Source of the DNA: Streptococcus mitis
Lineage (GTDB): Bacteria > Bacillota > Bacilli > Lactobacillales > Streptococcaceae
NCBI RefSeq assembly: GCF_000722685.1
Contig: NZ_JPFV01000011.1
Coordinates: 186,001-250,000, forward strand
DNA length: 64,000 nucleotides
Reading direction: 5' to 3'
Shown in pieces: positions 8,571-17,805 of this stretch; within the stretch, counting starts at the first letter, position 1; every line of letters begins with the position of its first letter. The position numbers and the translations under genes were made by a program. The notes beneath the pieces are model-generated. The model did not search any database and was not told the origin of the DNA. It worked only from the letters and a program-made list of their open reading frames with translations.

Positions 8571-10031
8571 ATGATGCTTGATAATCAGTTAACTATGGAT
8601 GTCAGTCCTTATTCTAGTTTGTATGATATCGTGGTTCCTAAAACCCACTTTTTACGTCAGCTAACTGAACTCTGTGATTTTAGCTTTATTTATGATGAAC
8701 TAGAAAAGAATTATCGTCCCGATTTTGGGCGTAAAGCTTATTCACCGATTATGATGTTCAAATATCTCTTGTTAAAAGATATTTATAAGTTATCAGATGT
8801 AGATGTGGTAGGACGTTCCTTGTCAGATATGGCCTTTAAATTTTTTCTTGGTCTAGCTCCTGAAGATTCTGTTATCGAGCCATCCTCTCTGACGAAATTT
8901 AGAAAGCTAAGAATTAAAGATGATAAACTGCTTGATGTATTGATTCAGAAGTCTGTTCAAATTGCACTCGAACATAACTTGATTAAGAGTAAAATCCTCA
9001 TTGTGGATGCCACTCACACCAAATCTCATTATAATCATAAGAAACCCCAAGAAATCCTTAGAGAGCGTTCAAAAGCTTTACGTAAAACAATTTATCAACA
9101 TTCAGAAGATATCAAAATAGAATTTCCAAAGAAACCTCAAGAAGATAACCTCGAAGCAGAGTTGACCTATACAGAGGAGTTAATGGCTGTGGTTGAAAAA
9201 CACAAGGAACTCTTAGCCCTACCGGCTGTTTCTCAAAAGTTCAATTACCTAAAAGAGGCTGTCGAGGACGACTTAGAACATTTGGAAGCTTCTGTTAAGG
9301 AGGAGGCTAGGCTTGGACATAAGACAGCCGACACCTCTTTCTATGGATATAAAAGTCATATCGCTATGACGGATGAACGGATTATTACTGCTTGCGTGGT
9401 CACTTCTGGTGAACAAAGCGATGGGAAATATTTACCTGAGTTATATGCCAAAACAAAGGAAAATAGTCTGGACATCGAGACTATTATTGGTGATGCGGCT
9501 TATTCAGGAAAGGACAACATTCAACTAGCTCGCAAAGAAAAGATTCATTTGGTTTCAAAACTGAATCCTTCTGTTTCAAAAGGTTACCGTAAAGAAGAGG
9601 ATGCGTTTGAATTTAATAAAGATGCAGGGCTATTTGTCTGTCCAGAAGGACACATGGCTGTTCGCAAAGCAAGGACAGGGAAAAAATATCAAAATAAGAA
9701 TCAAGTTGTCACTCATTACTTTGACATTGAGAAGTGCAAGAGTTGCCTTTCCAAGGAAGGATGTTATAAGGAGGGGGCAAAGTCTAAAACTTATTCAATA
9801 GCCATTAAGAGTGACGACCATCTTTTCCAGAAGAAATTTCAGGAAACACCTTATTTTAAAGAAATGGCCAGACATCGCTATAAAATCGAAGCAAAGAATG
9901 CCGAACTAAAACAGAGACATGGCTTTGATGTCGCGAGAGCATCGGGTCTTTTCAGCATGGAGTTACAGGCAGCCACAACCATCTTCGTGGTCAATATGAA
10001 ACGAATTATGACCTTAATAAATACAAAATAA
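8571..10031 (+). CDS. IS1182-family transposase
   Basis: A 486-residue single-ORF DDE transposase. The N-terminal region (YDELEKNYRPDFGRKAYSP and MFKYLLLKDIYKLSDVDVVG) is the DUF772 type. Catalytic candidates are Asp in LIVDATHTKSHYN, Asp in ETIIGDAAYSGKDN, and Glu in RHRYKIEAKNAELKQRHGF. A Cys-rich segment (CKSCLSKEGC, with CPEGH upstream) resembles the zinc-ribbon insertion common in IS1182 transposases. A GAGGTGAG box abuts the first ATG; the second ATG at 8574 is equally possible. No frameshift or stop is present, so the element may be active. A related fossil lies at 4737-4850. Confidence 0.93.
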   Translation: MMLDNQLTMDVSPYSSLYDIVVPKTHFLRQLTELCDFSFIYDELEKNYRPDFGRKAYSPIMMFKYLLLKDIYKLSDVDVVGRSLSDMAFKFFLGLAPEDSVIEPSSLTKFRKLRIKDDKLLDVLIQKSVQIALEHNLIKSKILIVDATHTKSHYNHKKPQEILRERSKALRKTIYQHSEDIKIEFPKKPQEDNLEAELTYTEELMAVVEKHKELLALPAVSQKFNYLKEAVEDDLEHLEASVKEEARLGHKTADTSFYGYKSHIAMTDERIITACVVTSGEQSDGKYLPELYAKTKENSLDIETIIGDAAYSGKDNIQLARKEKIHLVSKLNPSVSKGYRKEEDAFEFNKDAGLFVCPEGHMAVRKARTGKKYQNKNQVVTHYFDIEKCKSCLSKEGCYKEGAKSKTYSIAIKSDDHLFQKKFQETPYFKEMARHRYKIEAKNAELKQRHGFDVARASGLFSMELQAATTIFVVNMKRIMTLINTK

Positions 10032-10075
10032 CCGAGGAACTCGCTCAAATTAACGAGAGATTCCCCGGTTTTCAT
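10030..10075 (+). terminator. Terminator after the IS1182 transposase
   Basis: AACCGAGGAACTCG pairs with CGAGAGATTCCCCGGTT (minor bulges) around a ten-base AT-rich loop and is followed by TTCATTTCATT. It begins at the transposase stop codon. Confidence 0.75.
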
Positions 10076-10143
10076 TTCATTAAAAGTAAGAGACCTATTT
10101 TTTCAGTGGACTCGATTTCTTGGGTATCTTTTTTAAAATAAAC

Positions 10144-10230
10144 GGAAGACATGGGATTCGAACCCACGCACGCTGTTACACGCCTACCGCGTTTCCAACA
10201 CGGCCTCTTAAGCCTCTTGAGTAATCTTCC
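10144..10230 (-). tRNA. tRNA-Ser (anticodon GGA)
   Basis: The minus strand from 10230 reads GGAAGATTACTCAAGAGG and ends with the acceptor partner ATGTCTTCC. The anticodon loop TTGGAAA gives GGA, reading UCC/UCU. A long variable arm and the T-loop GGTTCGAATCC identify a class II Ser tRNA of 87 nt. CCA is not encoded. It faces the end of the IS1182 element 10 nt away. Confidence 0.95.
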
Positions 10231-10331
10231 AATACTTACTCAAATAGTCTACCATAAAGGCCCCTATCTTGCAATAAAAATTCTAGAAATAAGAAAAATG
10301 ATAGAATTTGAAAGAAAATGATAAAAAATGT

Positions 10332-10379
10332 TTGACTTTAAAAGAAAGTGTGATAGAATGAATAGTGTAAACGATAACA
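10332..10379 (+). promoter_or_regulatory. fru operon promoter and cre site
   Basis: TTGACT (10332-10337) and TAGAAT (10354-10359) are 16 nt apart. TGTAAACGATAACA at 10366-10379 fits the cre consensus fully and covers the expected start of transcription, so CcpA should block the operon when better sugars are present (inference). The Shine-Dalgarno GGAGGTGA follows directly. Confidence 0.78.
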
Positions 10380-10391
10380 GGAGGTGATTCA

Positions 10392-11132
10392 GTGTTAAAA
10401 ACAGAGCGGAAGCAACTTATTTTAGAGGAGTTAAATCAACATCATGTAGTTTCTCTAGAGAAATTAGTTAGTTTGTTAGAAACGTCAGAATCAACGGTTC
10501 GAAGAGACTTGGATGAATTGGAAGCGGAAAACAAGCTTCGTCGCGTGCATGGTGGAGCAGAATTGCCACACTCCTTGCAGGAAGAAGAAACCATTCAAGA
10601 GAAATCTGTCAAAAACCTTCAAGAGAAGAAGTTGCTGGCTCAGAAGGCAGCTTCTCTTATTAAAGAAAAAGATGTCATCTTTATCGATGCTGGAACAACA
10701 ACTGCCTTTTTGATTCATGAATTGGTTAATAAAAATGTCACAGTCGTGACCAACTCGATTCACCATGCCGTTCAGTTGGTTGAAAAGCAAATACCAACTG
10801 TCATGGTTGGAGGTAGTGTCAAGATGGCGACAGATGCTAGCATCGGGGGCGTTGCTCTTAACCAGATTAACCAATTGCACTTTGACCGTGCCTTTATCGG
10901 GATGAATGGTGTGGACGATGGTTATTATACGACTCCTGATATGGAGGAGGGAGCTGTGAAGCGCGCTATTTTAGAGAATGCCAAACAGACCTATGTCTTG
11001 GTTGATTCGTCAAAAATTGGACAAACTTGCTTTGCCAAGGTAGCACCACTCAAACGAGCTATTGTTATCACAAGTCAAGGGCATGAGCTCTTGCAGGCTA
11101 TTAAGGAGAAAACGGAGGTAATAGAAGTATGA
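10392..11132 (+). CDS. fruR: DeoR-family repressor of the fructose operon
   Basis: The 246-residue protein has an N-terminal DeoR winged helix (LEELNQHHVVSLEKLVSLL, then SESTVRRDLDELEAENKLRRVHGGAE) and a C-terminal sugar-phosphate sensor domain with FIDAGTTTAFLIHEL and VTNSIHHA motifs. It most likely senses fructose-1-phosphate and represses the operon it leads. The start is GTG at 10392, set by GGAGGTGATTCA just upstream. It overlaps the next gene by 4 nt (ATGA), indicating translational coupling in fruR-fruB-fruA. Confidence 0.9.
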   Translation: MLKTERKQLILEELNQHHVVSLEKLVSLLETSESTVRRDLDELEAENKLRRVHGGAELPHSLQEEETIQEKSVKNLQEKKLLAQKAASLIKEKDVIFIDAGTTTAFLIHELVNKNVTVVTNSIHHAVQLVEKQIPTVMVGGSVKMATDASIGGVALNQINQLHFDRAFIGMNGVDDGYYTTPDMEEGAVKRAILENAKQTYVLVDSSKIGQTCFAKVAPLKRAIVITSQGHELLQAIKEKTEVIEV

Positions 11133-12040
11133 TTTATACAGTCACACTCAATCCATCTATTGACTATATCGTTCGTTTGGACCAAGTCCAAGTCGGTAGT
11201 GTCAATCGTATGGACAGTGATGATAAGTTTGCTGGTGGGAAAGGAATCAATGTTAGCCGTGTCTTGAAGCGATTAGATATTCCAAATACAGCAACTGGAT
11301 TTATCGGAGGCTTTACTGGTAAATTTATCACAGATACTTTAGCAGAGGAAGAAATCGAGACGAGTTTTGTCCAAGTGGCAGAAGATACTCGTATCAATGT
11401 CAAGATCAAAGCAGACCAAGAGACAGAAATCAACGGAACGGGTCCAACTGTTGAACCAGCCCAGTTAGAAGAATTGAAAGCTATTTTATCTAGTCTGACA
11501 GCAGATGATACAGTTGTATTTGCTGGTTCAAGTGCTAAAAATCTAGGCAATGTTATCTATAAAGATTTGATTGCCTTGACGCGTCAGACGGGTGCGCAAG
11601 TCGTTTGTGACTTTGAAGGACAGACCTTGATTGATAGTTTGGACTATCAGCCACTTTTGGTCAAACCAAATAATCATGAACTTGGAGCTATCTTTGGAGT
11701 TGAACTCGATAGTTTAGATGAAATTGAAAAATATGCTCGAGAATTGCTGACTAAAGGTGCTCAAAACGTCATTATTTCTATGGCTGGTGATGGTGCCCTT
11801 CTTGTTACATCTGAGGGAGCTTACTTTGCTAAACCAATCAAGGGAACAGTGAAAAATTCAGTCGGAGCTGGTGACTCTATGGTTGCTGGATTTACAGGTG
11901 AATTTGTCAAATCCAAAGACGCAGTAGAAGCCTTCAAATGGGGAGTAGCTTGTGGAACGGCAACCACCTTCTCAGACGACTTGGCAACGGCGGAATTTAT
12001 TAAAGAAACATATGAAAAAGTTGAGGTAGAAAAACGATGA
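11129..12040 (+). CDS. fruB: 1-phosphofructokinase
   Basis: A PfkB-family sugar kinase of 303 residues that phosphorylates fructose-1-phosphate (from the FruA PTS) to fructose-1,6-bisphosphate with ATP. It begins MIYTVTLNPSIDYIVRLD, carries FAGGKGINVSRVL (signature 1), and GAGDSMVAGF with the catalytic Asp (signature 2, about residue 250). Assignment to 1-phosphofructokinase rather than tagatose-6-phosphate kinase rests on its place between fruR and fruA. Its paralogue LacC lies at 50859. It overlaps both neighbours by 4 nt. The gene is also called fruK in other genomes. Confidence 0.93.
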   Translation: MIYTVTLNPSIDYIVRLDQVQVGSVNRMDSDDKFAGGKGINVSRVLKRLDIPNTATGFIGGFTGKFITDTLAEEEIETSFVQVAEDTRINVKIKADQETEINGTGPTVEPAQLEELKAILSSLTADDTVVFAGSSAKNLGNVIYKDLIALTRQTGAQVVCDFEGQTLIDSLDYQPLLVKPNNHELGAIFGVELDSLDEIEKYARELLTKGAQNVIISMAGDGALLVTSEGAYFAKPIKGTVKNSVGAGDSMVAGFTGEFVKSKDAVEAFKWGVACGTATTFSDDLATAEFIKETYEKVEVEKR

Positions 12041-13989
12041 AAATTCAAGACCTATTGAGAAAAGATGTTATGTTGCTGGATTTGCAGGCAACTGAAAAAA
12101 CAGCTGTCATCGAAGAGATGATTAAAAGCTTGACAGACCACGGTTATGTGACAGATTTTGAAACTTTTAAAGAAGGAATTTTGGCGCGTGAAGCTCTGAC
12201 TTCTACAGGTTTGGGTGACGGAATCGCTATGCCTCACAGCAAAAACGCTGCTGTCAAAGAAGCGACAGTTCTCTTTGCCAAGTCAAACAAGGGTGTTGAC
12301 TACGATAGCTTGGATGGACAAGCAACCGACCTCTTCTTTATGATTGCAGCTCCAGAAGGTGCTAATGACACTCACTTGGCTGCCTTGGCAGAATTGTCTC
12401 AATACTTGATGAAAGATGGATTTGCTGACAAACTTCGTCAAGCAACATCAGCTGACCAAGTTATCGAACTTTTTGACAAAGCTTTAGAAAAAACTGAAGA
12501 GCCTGTTCAAGTACCTGCCAATAACTCTGGTGACTTTATCGTAGCTGTTACAGCTTGTACAACAGGTATCGCCCACACTTACATGGCTCAAGAAGCTCTT
12601 CAAAAAGTGGCTGCTGAAATGGGGGTTGGTATCAAGGTCGAAACCAACGGTGCTAGCGGTGTTGGTAACCAACTAACTGCGGAAGACATTCGTAAGGCTA
12701 AAGCTGTTATCATCGCAGCAGACAAGGCTGTTGAAATGGATCGATTTGATGGAAAACCATTGATCAATCGTCCAGTTGCTGACGGTATCCGTAAGACAGA
12801 AGAGTTAATTAATTTGGCTCTTTCAGGAGATGCTGAAGTCTACCGTGCTGCTAATGGAGCAAAAGGTGCAACAGCCTCTAACGAAAAACAAAGCCTTGGT
12901 GGTGCCTTCTATAAACACTTGATGAGTGGTGTATCCCAAATGTTGCCATTCGTTATCGGTGGTGGTATCATGATTGCCCTTGCCTTCTTGATTGACGGTG
13001 CTTTGGGTGTTCCGAATGAAAACCTTGGCAATCTTGGTTCTTACCATGAGTTGGCTTCTATGTTCATGAAAATTGGTGGTGCAGCCTTTGGATTGATGCT
13101 CCCAGTCTTTGCAGGTTATGTTGCCTACTCTATTGCTGAAAAACCAGGTTTGGTAGCAGGTTTCGTGGCTGGTGCTATTGCTAAAGAAGGTTTTGCCTTT
13201 GGTAAAATCCCTTATGCAGCAGGTGGTGAAGCAACGTCAACTCTTGCAGGTGTCTCATCAGGTTTCCTAGGTGCCCTTGTTGGTGGATTTATCGCAGGTG
13301 CTTTGGTTCTTGCTATCAAGAAATACGTTAAAGTTCCTCGTTCACTTGAAGGTGCTAAATCAATCCTTCTCTTACCACTTCTTGGAACAATCTTGACTGG
13401 ATTTGTCATGCTAGCTGTGAATATCCCAATGGCAGCAATCAACACTGCTATGAATGACTTCCTAGGCGGTCTTGGAGGAGGTTCAGCTGTCCTTCTTGGT
13501 ATCGTCCTTGGTGGAATGATGGCTGTTGACATGGGTGGACCAGTTAATAAAGCAGCTTATGTCTTTGGTACAGGTACGCTTGCAGCGACTGTTTCTTCAG
13601 GTGGTTCTGTAGCCATGGCAGCAGTTATGGCTGGAGGAATGGTGCCACCACTTGCAATCTTTGTTGCAACGCTTCTTTTTAAAGATAAATTTACCAAAGA
13701 AGAACGCAACTCTGGTTTGACCAACATCATCATGGGCTTGTCATTTATCACTGAGGGAGCAATTCCATTTGGTGCCGCTGACCCAGCTCGTGCGATCCCA
13801 AGTTTCATCCTTGGTTCAGCAGTAGCAGGTGGACTCGTTGGTCTTGCTGGAATCAAACTCATGGCGCCACACGGAGGAATCTTTGTGATTGCCCTTACTT
13901 CAAATGCTCTTCTTTACCTCGTTTCTGTCTTGGTAGGAGCAATCGTAAGTGGTGTGGTTTATGGTTACCTACGCAAACCACAAGCATAA
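12037..13989 (+). CDS. fruA: PTS fructose transporter, EIIABC fusion
   Basis: This 650-residue membrane protein imports fructose and phosphorylates it to fructose-1-phosphate. Domain order is EIIA (1-145, phospho-His67 in GDGIAMPHSK), EIIB (about 165-265, phospho-Cys174 in AVTACTTGIAHTYM), and EIIC (about 290-650, eight or more hydrophobic segments, starting GVSQMLPFVIGGG). The length matches the usual A-B-C fusion. It closes the fru operon, starting 4 nt inside fruB, and is followed by a terminator. Expression should depend on FruR and CcpA through the upstream promoter. Confidence 0.95.
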   Translation: MKIQDLLRKDVMLLDLQATEKTAVIEEMIKSLTDHGYVTDFETFKEGILAREALTSTGLGDGIAMPHSKNAAVKEATVLFAKSNKGVDYDSLDGQATDLFFMIAAPEGANDTHLAALAELSQYLMKDGFADKLRQATSADQVIELFDKALEKTEEPVQVPANNSGDFIVAVTACTTGIAHTYMAQEALQKVAAEMGVGIKVETNGASGVGNQLTAEDIRKAKAVIIAADKAVEMDRFDGKPLINRPVADGIRKTEELINLALSGDAEVYRAANGAKGATASNEKQSLGGAFYKHLMSGVSQMLPFVIGGGIMIALAFLIDGALGVPNENLGNLGSYHELASMFMKIGGAAFGLMLPVFAGYVAYSIAEKPGLVAGFVAGAIAKEGFAFGKIPYAAGGEATSTLAGVSSGFLGALVGGFIAGALVLAIKKYVKVPRSLEGAKSILLLPLLGTILTGFVMLAVNIPMAAINTAMNDFLGGLGGGSAVLLGIVLGGMMAVDMGGPVNKAAYVFGTGTLAATVSSGGSVAMAAVMAGGMVPPLAIFVATLLFKDKFTKEERNSGLTNIIMGLSFITEGAIPFGAADPARAIPSFILGSAVAGGLVGLAGIKLMAPHGGIFVIALTSNALLYLVSVLVGAIVSGVVYGYLRKPQA

Positions 13990-14004
13990 AAAATAGAAAA
14001 ATGA

Positions 14005-14036
14005 AAAGATTGGACCGTTTGGTGCAGTCTTTTTCT
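14005..14036 (+). terminator. fru operon terminator
   Basis: An imperfect hairpin (AAGATTGGACC / GGTGCAGTCTT) with loop GTTT is followed by TTTTCTCTTT shortly after the fruA stop. Confidence 0.65.
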
Positions 14037-14059
14037 CTTTCCGAAATGCCTGTGAAATA

Positions 14060-14075
14060 TGGTATAATAGAAGAA
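14060..14075 (+). promoter_or_regulatory. ftsK extended -10 promoter, start codon near the transcription start
   Basis: TGGTATAAT (14060-14068) is a perfect extended -10. The ATG at 14075 lies only 6 nt after it, where transcription should begin, and no Shine-Dalgarno sequence is present between them. This predicts a leaderless or nearly leaderless mRNA. Confidence 0.6.
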
Positions 14076-16378
14076 TGGCAAACAAGAATACAAGTAAAAC
14101 AAGACGGAGACCGTCTAAAGCAGAACTCGAAAGAAAAGAAGCGATTCAACGAATGTTGATTTCGTTGGGAATCGCGATTTTATTGATTTTAGCAGCCTTC
14201 AAATTAGGGGCTGCAGGTATCACCCTTTACAATTTAATTCGTTTGTTGGTGGGTAGCCTAGCTTATCTGGCAATATTTGGTATCCTGCTCTACCTCTTCT
14301 TTTTCAAGTGGATACGAAAACAGGAAGGGCTCCTATCAGGCTTTTTCACCATATTTGCTGGCTTGCTCTTGATTTTTGAGGCCTATTTGGTTTGGAAATA
14401 TGGTTTGGACAAGTCGGTATTAAAAGGGACCATGGCTCAGGTTGTGACGGATTTGACTGGTTTTCGAACGACCAGTTTTGCTGGAGGGGGCTTGATTGGG
14501 GTCGCTCTTTATATGCCAACAGCCTTTCTCTTTTCAAATATCGGTACTTACTTTATTGGAGCTATCTTGATTTTAGTGGGGGCTCTCCTAGTCAGCTCTT
14601 GGTCTGTTTACGATATTGCTGAATTTTGCAGTAAAAGCTTTGCCAAATGGCGGGAAGGACATGAGCGTCGAAAAGAGGAACGCTTTGTCAAACAAGAAGA
14701 AAAAGCTCGTCAAAAGGCTGAGGAAGAGGCTAGATTAGAACAAGAAAAGGCTGAAAAAGCCTTACTTGATTTGCCTCCTGTTGATATGGAAACGGGTGAA
14801 ATTCTGACAGAAGGTGTTGTGCTTGATGTTCCACCTATTCCAGAAGAAGATTGGATTGAACCAGAAATCATCCTGCCTCAAGCTGAACTTGAATTCCCTG
14901 AACAGGAAGATGGTTATGATGATGAAGATGTTCAGGTCGATTTTTCAGCCAAGGAAGCCCTTGAATACAAACTTCCAAGCTTACAACTCTTTGCCCCAGA
15001 TAAACCAAAGGACCAGTCTAAAGAGAAGAAAATCGTCCGAGAAAATATCAAAATCCTAGAAGAAACCTTTGCTAGCTTTGGGATTAGGGTGACGGTTGAA
15101 CGGGCTGAAATTGGGCCATCAGTGACCAAGTATGAAGTCAAACCAGCAGTCGGTGTACGGGTCAACCGCATTTCCAATCTGGCAGACGACCTCGCTCTAG
15201 CTTTGGCGGCCAAGGATGTCCGAATCGAAGCACCTATCCCAGGGAAATCCCTAGTCGGAATCGAAGTACCTAACTCTGAGATTGCCACTGTATCTTTCCG
15301 CGAACTGTGGGAACAATCTCAAACGAAAGCGGAAAATCTCTTGGAAATTCCTCTAGGGAAGGCTGTTAATGGCACTGCAAGAGCTTTTGACCTTTCTAAA
15401 ATGCCTCACTTGCTAGTCGCAGGTTCAACGGGTTCAGGGAAGTCAGTAGCTGTTAACGGCATTATCGCTAGCATCCTCATGAAGGCGAGACCTGACCAAG
15501 TTAAATTTATGATGGTCGATCCCAAGATGGTTGAGTTGTCTGTTTATAATGACATTCCTCATCTCTTGATCCCAGTTGTGACCAATCCACGTAAGGCTAG
15601 CAAGGCCCTGCAAAAGGTTGTGGATGAAATGGAAAACCGTTATGAACTCTTTGCCAAGGTGGGAGTTCGGAATATTGCAGGCTTTAATGCCAAGGTAGAA
15701 GAATTCAATGCCCAGTCTGAGTACAAGCAGGTTCCGCTACCACTCATTGTCGTAATTGTAGATGAGTTGGCTGACCTTATGATGGTTGCCAGCAAGGAAG
15801 TGGAAGATGCTATCATCCGTCTTGGACAGAAGGCGCGTGCTGCAGGTATCCACATGATTCTTGCAACCCAGCGTCCATCCGTTGATGTCATCTCTGGTCT
15901 AATCAAAGCCAATGTTCCTTCTCGTGTCGCATTTGCGGTTTCATCAGGGACAGACTCCCGTACTATCTTGGATGAAAATGGAGCAGAAAAACTGCTTGGC
16001 CGAGGTGACATGCTCTTTAAACCGATTGATGAAAATCATCCAGTTCGTCTCCAAGGATCCTTTATCTCGGATGATGATGTTGAACGCATCGTAAACTTCA
16101 TCAAGGCTCAGGCTGATGCGGACTACGATGAGAGTTTTGATCCAGGTGAGGTTTCTGAAAATGAAGGAGAATTTTCAGATGGTGAATCTGGTGGAGACCC
16201 GCTTTTTGAAGAAGCCAAGGCTTTGGTAATCGAAACCCAGAAAGCCAGCGCATCTATGATTCAGCGTCGTTTGTCAGTTGGATTTAACCGTGCGACCCGT
16301 CTCATGGAAGAGCTTGAGATGGCAGGTGTCATTGGTCCAGCTGAAGGTACTAAGCCAAGAAAAGTATTGCAACAATAA
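14075..16378 (+). CDS. ftsK: DNA translocase FtsK/SpoIIIE
   Basis: A 767-residue septal DNA pump that moves chromosome ends out of the closing septum and activates dimer resolution. The N-terminus has about four to five membrane segments (roughly 28-190), then an acidic, charged linker (about 200-310). The motor domain follows, with Walker A GSTGSGKS (about 450) and Walker [11 protein letters not shown], and a C-terminal gamma winged helix ([20 protein letters not shown]) that reads KOPS-like sites. It is intact. The start is leaderless-like (see promoter), and the same N-terminal sequence occurs in pneumococcal FtsK as I recall it, so I keep 14075. It is a single-gene unit after fruA. Confidence 0.95.
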   Translation: MANKNTSKTRRRPSKAELERKEAIQRMLISLGIAILLILAAFKLGAAGITLYNLIRLLVGSLAYLAIFGILLYLFFFKWIRKQEGLLSGFFTIFAGLLLIFEAYLVWKYGLDKSVLKGTMAQVVTDLTGFRTTSFAGGGLIGVALYMPTAFLFSNIGTYFIGAILILVGALLVSSWSVYDIAEFCSKSFAKWREGHERRKEERFVKQEEKARQKAEEEARLEQEKAEKALLDLPPVDMETGEILTEGVVLDVPPIPEEDWIEPEIILPQAELEFPEQEDGYDDEDVQVDFSAKEALEYKLPSLQLFAPDKPKDQSKEKKIVRENIKILEETFASFGIRVTVERAEIGPSVTKYEVKPAVGVRVNRISNLADDLALALAAKDVRIEAPIPGKSLVGIEVPNSEIATVSFRELWEQSQTKAENLLEIPLGKAVNGTARAFDLSKMPHLLVAGSTGSGKSVAVNGIIASILMKARPDQVKFMMVDPKMVELSVYNDIPHLLIPVVTNPRKASKALQKVVDEMENRYELFAKVGVRNIAGFNAKVEEFNAQSEYKQVPLPLIVVIVDELADLMMVASKEVEDAIIRLGQKARAAGIHMILATQRPSVDVISGLIKANVPSRVAFAVSSGTDSRTILDENGAEKLLGRGDMLFKPIDENHPVRLQGSFISDDDVERIVNFIKAQADADYDESFDPGEVSENEGEFSDGESGGDPLFEEAKALVIETQKASASMIQRRLSVGFNRATRLMEELEMAGVIGPAEGTKPRKVLQQ

Positions 16379-16402
16379 ATTTCTCTCTTATACGGAAATG
16401 TG

Positions 16403-16550
16403 AACCTGACGTGATTTGAAGAGATTTTTGAAGCGGATTATCTATGATGTATAATTAATTGAATCTAAAATAGTACGAAACGACTTTTAAAGCATGAAAT
16501 TGATTTGAATTCCTTAATAAATTTGTTCACATTTTATTCAAACACTATAT
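16403..16550. repeat. BOX fragment followed by a degenerate RUP
   Basis: GACGTGATTTGAAGAGATTTTTGAAG (16408 on) is the outer end of a BOX (compare GACGTGGTTTGAAGAG at 31145). From 16450 to 16550, TATAATTAATTGAATCTAAAATAG ... CAAACACTATAT is a RUP-like unit of about 101 bp. The region from the ftsK stop to 16812 (434 nt) holds no gene. Confidence 0.65.
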
Positions 16551-16592
16551 CAATCTGAAACAGGTTTAGAATTTCTTTTAGATATATGAAGA

Positions 16593-16647
16593 CTCCCCCT
16601 ATAGTTTCTAGTGAAGGTTGATTTTTCACTGTCCACTATAAGGGGAG
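16593..16647. other. Large inverted repeat / stem-loop
   Basis: CTCCCCCTATAGT and ACTATAAGGGGAG pair at the base, with TAGTGAA/TTCACT pairing higher up, making a 55-nt hairpin. It lies between ftsK and the convergent argR-type gene. A bidirectional terminator, a MITE-like element or a small structured RNA are all possible; no long T-run follows. Confidence 0.5.
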
Positions 16648-16812
16648 ATTTTGTACTTAAGTATGAGATTGATTTCTCTCTTTTGTTTTATTAAACTGCA
16701 TAGCTTACTTTTTAGTAGGCATCAGCTATTGTATTCTCCAGATGTTAGCTGACATCAATATACTGCTGCTTAAAATTTTGAGAGTTTTGTAGATTTTGAG
16801 TTTAGTTTCTGT

Positions 16813-17283
16813 TTACTCACCAAAGAAAAATGGTGGGGTGAATTTTTTCAGTTCTTCAAAGCATTTTTGAGCAGCTTCTGCATCTTCACAGATGACCAGA
16901 CAGACATCATCACCACAGAGGGTAGCGATAGCGTCAGGGAAACTTAGAGCATTAATGATAGAACTGAATGATTGAGCAAGTCCAGGAAGAGTTTTCAACA
17001 GGACTTGGTTCTGAACTGGGCGCATCAAGACGAGAGCATCTTCCATGTAGATTTCAAGACGTTTTTCCCATTTTGAGATGGAACCAGTATTGAGAACGTA
17101 GTAGGAATTATCTTCCTCACGTACCTTTGAGAGATTCATACTTTTAATATCTCTCGAAAGTGTAGCTTGTGTAACTTGAATGTCATTATCAGCAAGAAGA
17201 GCTTGTAACTCAGCTTGTGTATGAATCTTATTTTTCGTTACAAGAGCTCGTATGAGTTGGTGTCGGTGTTCAGATTTATTCAT
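16813..17283 (-). CDS. ArgR-family transcriptional regulator (first of two)
   Basis: The 156-residue protein has the ArgR layout: an N-terminal winged helix (HRHQLIRALVTKNKIHTQAELQALL, then TQATLSRDIKSMNLSKV) and a C-terminal hexamerisation/arginine-binding domain ending near FPDAIATLCGDDVCLVICEDAEAA. ArgR proteins bind ARG boxes and control arginine synthesis or the arginine deiminase pathway. Streptococci often have two or three paralogues that work together; the other one here is at 41047. No arginine genes are near either copy in the window. The ATG at 17283 follows AAGGAGTAAC. Upstream lies the decayed pepX duplicate, then pepX in the same direction. Confidence 0.9.
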   Translation of the reverse strand: MNKSEHRHQLIRALVTKNKIHTQAELQALLADNDIQVTQATLSRDIKSMNLSKVREEDNSYYVLNTGSISKWEKRLEIYMEDALVLMRPVQNQVLLKTLPGLAQSFSSIINALSFPDAIATLCGDDVCLVICEDAEAAQKCFEELKKFTPPFFFGE

Positions 17284-17311
17284 AAAATGTTACTCCTTGT
17301 ACTAGGTACAG

Positions 17312-17800
17312 AAAGCGTGGACTGAACGAGATCGTCAGTCGGGTGGTAAGCGGTATTGTCACGTATGATGATTTCAAAGTCAGTAGTAATTTAGAACGAT
17401 ACGGAGGGAATCTCCTTCTTTTAACTTGTCACTAGTTGGGTGCAGATGAATGAGAAATTTATTCGTTCATCTACATTGCTGTTCTCTACTAACAGTAAAT
17501 CATTAAATTAGGGTAGCCTTTTGTCACGACTTGTTGTGAATTTACGCCAAATGGCAATTCACAGAGTTTGTCCAACATGTGGTGTGGTAGCGTGTATGAT
17601 AGAGGGTCACACATATTGGTTATGGGGCGGTATCTTTTGTTCAAGATCCAGTAGTAGGACATCTAATAGCCTTAATTTGAACTGGATTTGATACCAAGTT
17701 GTAGTTTTTTTCGACTGTTCAAGTGGGTGTCTCTAATGCTAGGAAGGTCAGTGGGTCTTGGATTGACTTTTCCTTAGAAAACTTCCATATTGAAAGTCAG
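17312..17800 (-). pseudogene. Decayed tandem duplicate of the pepX 3' region
   Basis: This gap between argR and pepX is a degenerate copy of the last ~500 nt of pepX (17826-18350), same orientation. Shared landmarks include GGTGGTAAGCGGTATTGTCACG, TGATTTCAAAGTCAGTAGTA, TCTCCTTCTTTTAACTTGT, TCTACTAACAGTAAATCATT, TAGCCTTTTGT, AATGGCAATTCACAGAG and, further on, TTCCATATTGAAAGTCAGGTACCTTA versus the intact TTCCGTATTGAAGATCTGGTATGTCTTA. Many substitutions and small deletions destroy the frame. It is best explained as an old tandem duplication that has decayed while the proper pepX end stayed intact. No function is expected. Confidence 0.85.
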
Positions 17801-17805
17801 GTACC

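Larger units (their letters stand above)
8488..10134 (+). mobile_element. IS1182-family insertion sequence
   Basis: Imperfect terminal inverted repeats of about 36 bp bound the element: AAAAAAGATACCCAAGA on the left and, inverted, the same on the right, both running on to CTACTGAAAAA/CCACTGAAAAA. The length is about 1,647 bp and it encodes one intact transposase. It begins 34 nt after the mntH stop. A clear target duplication could not be assigned because the ends are A/T runs. Confidence 0.85.

Noticed and set aside
8488..10230. Integration of a genomic island at tRNA-Ser
   Set aside because: The IS1182 element ends near the tRNA 3' side, but there is no integrase and no duplicated tRNA end, so this is adjacency only.
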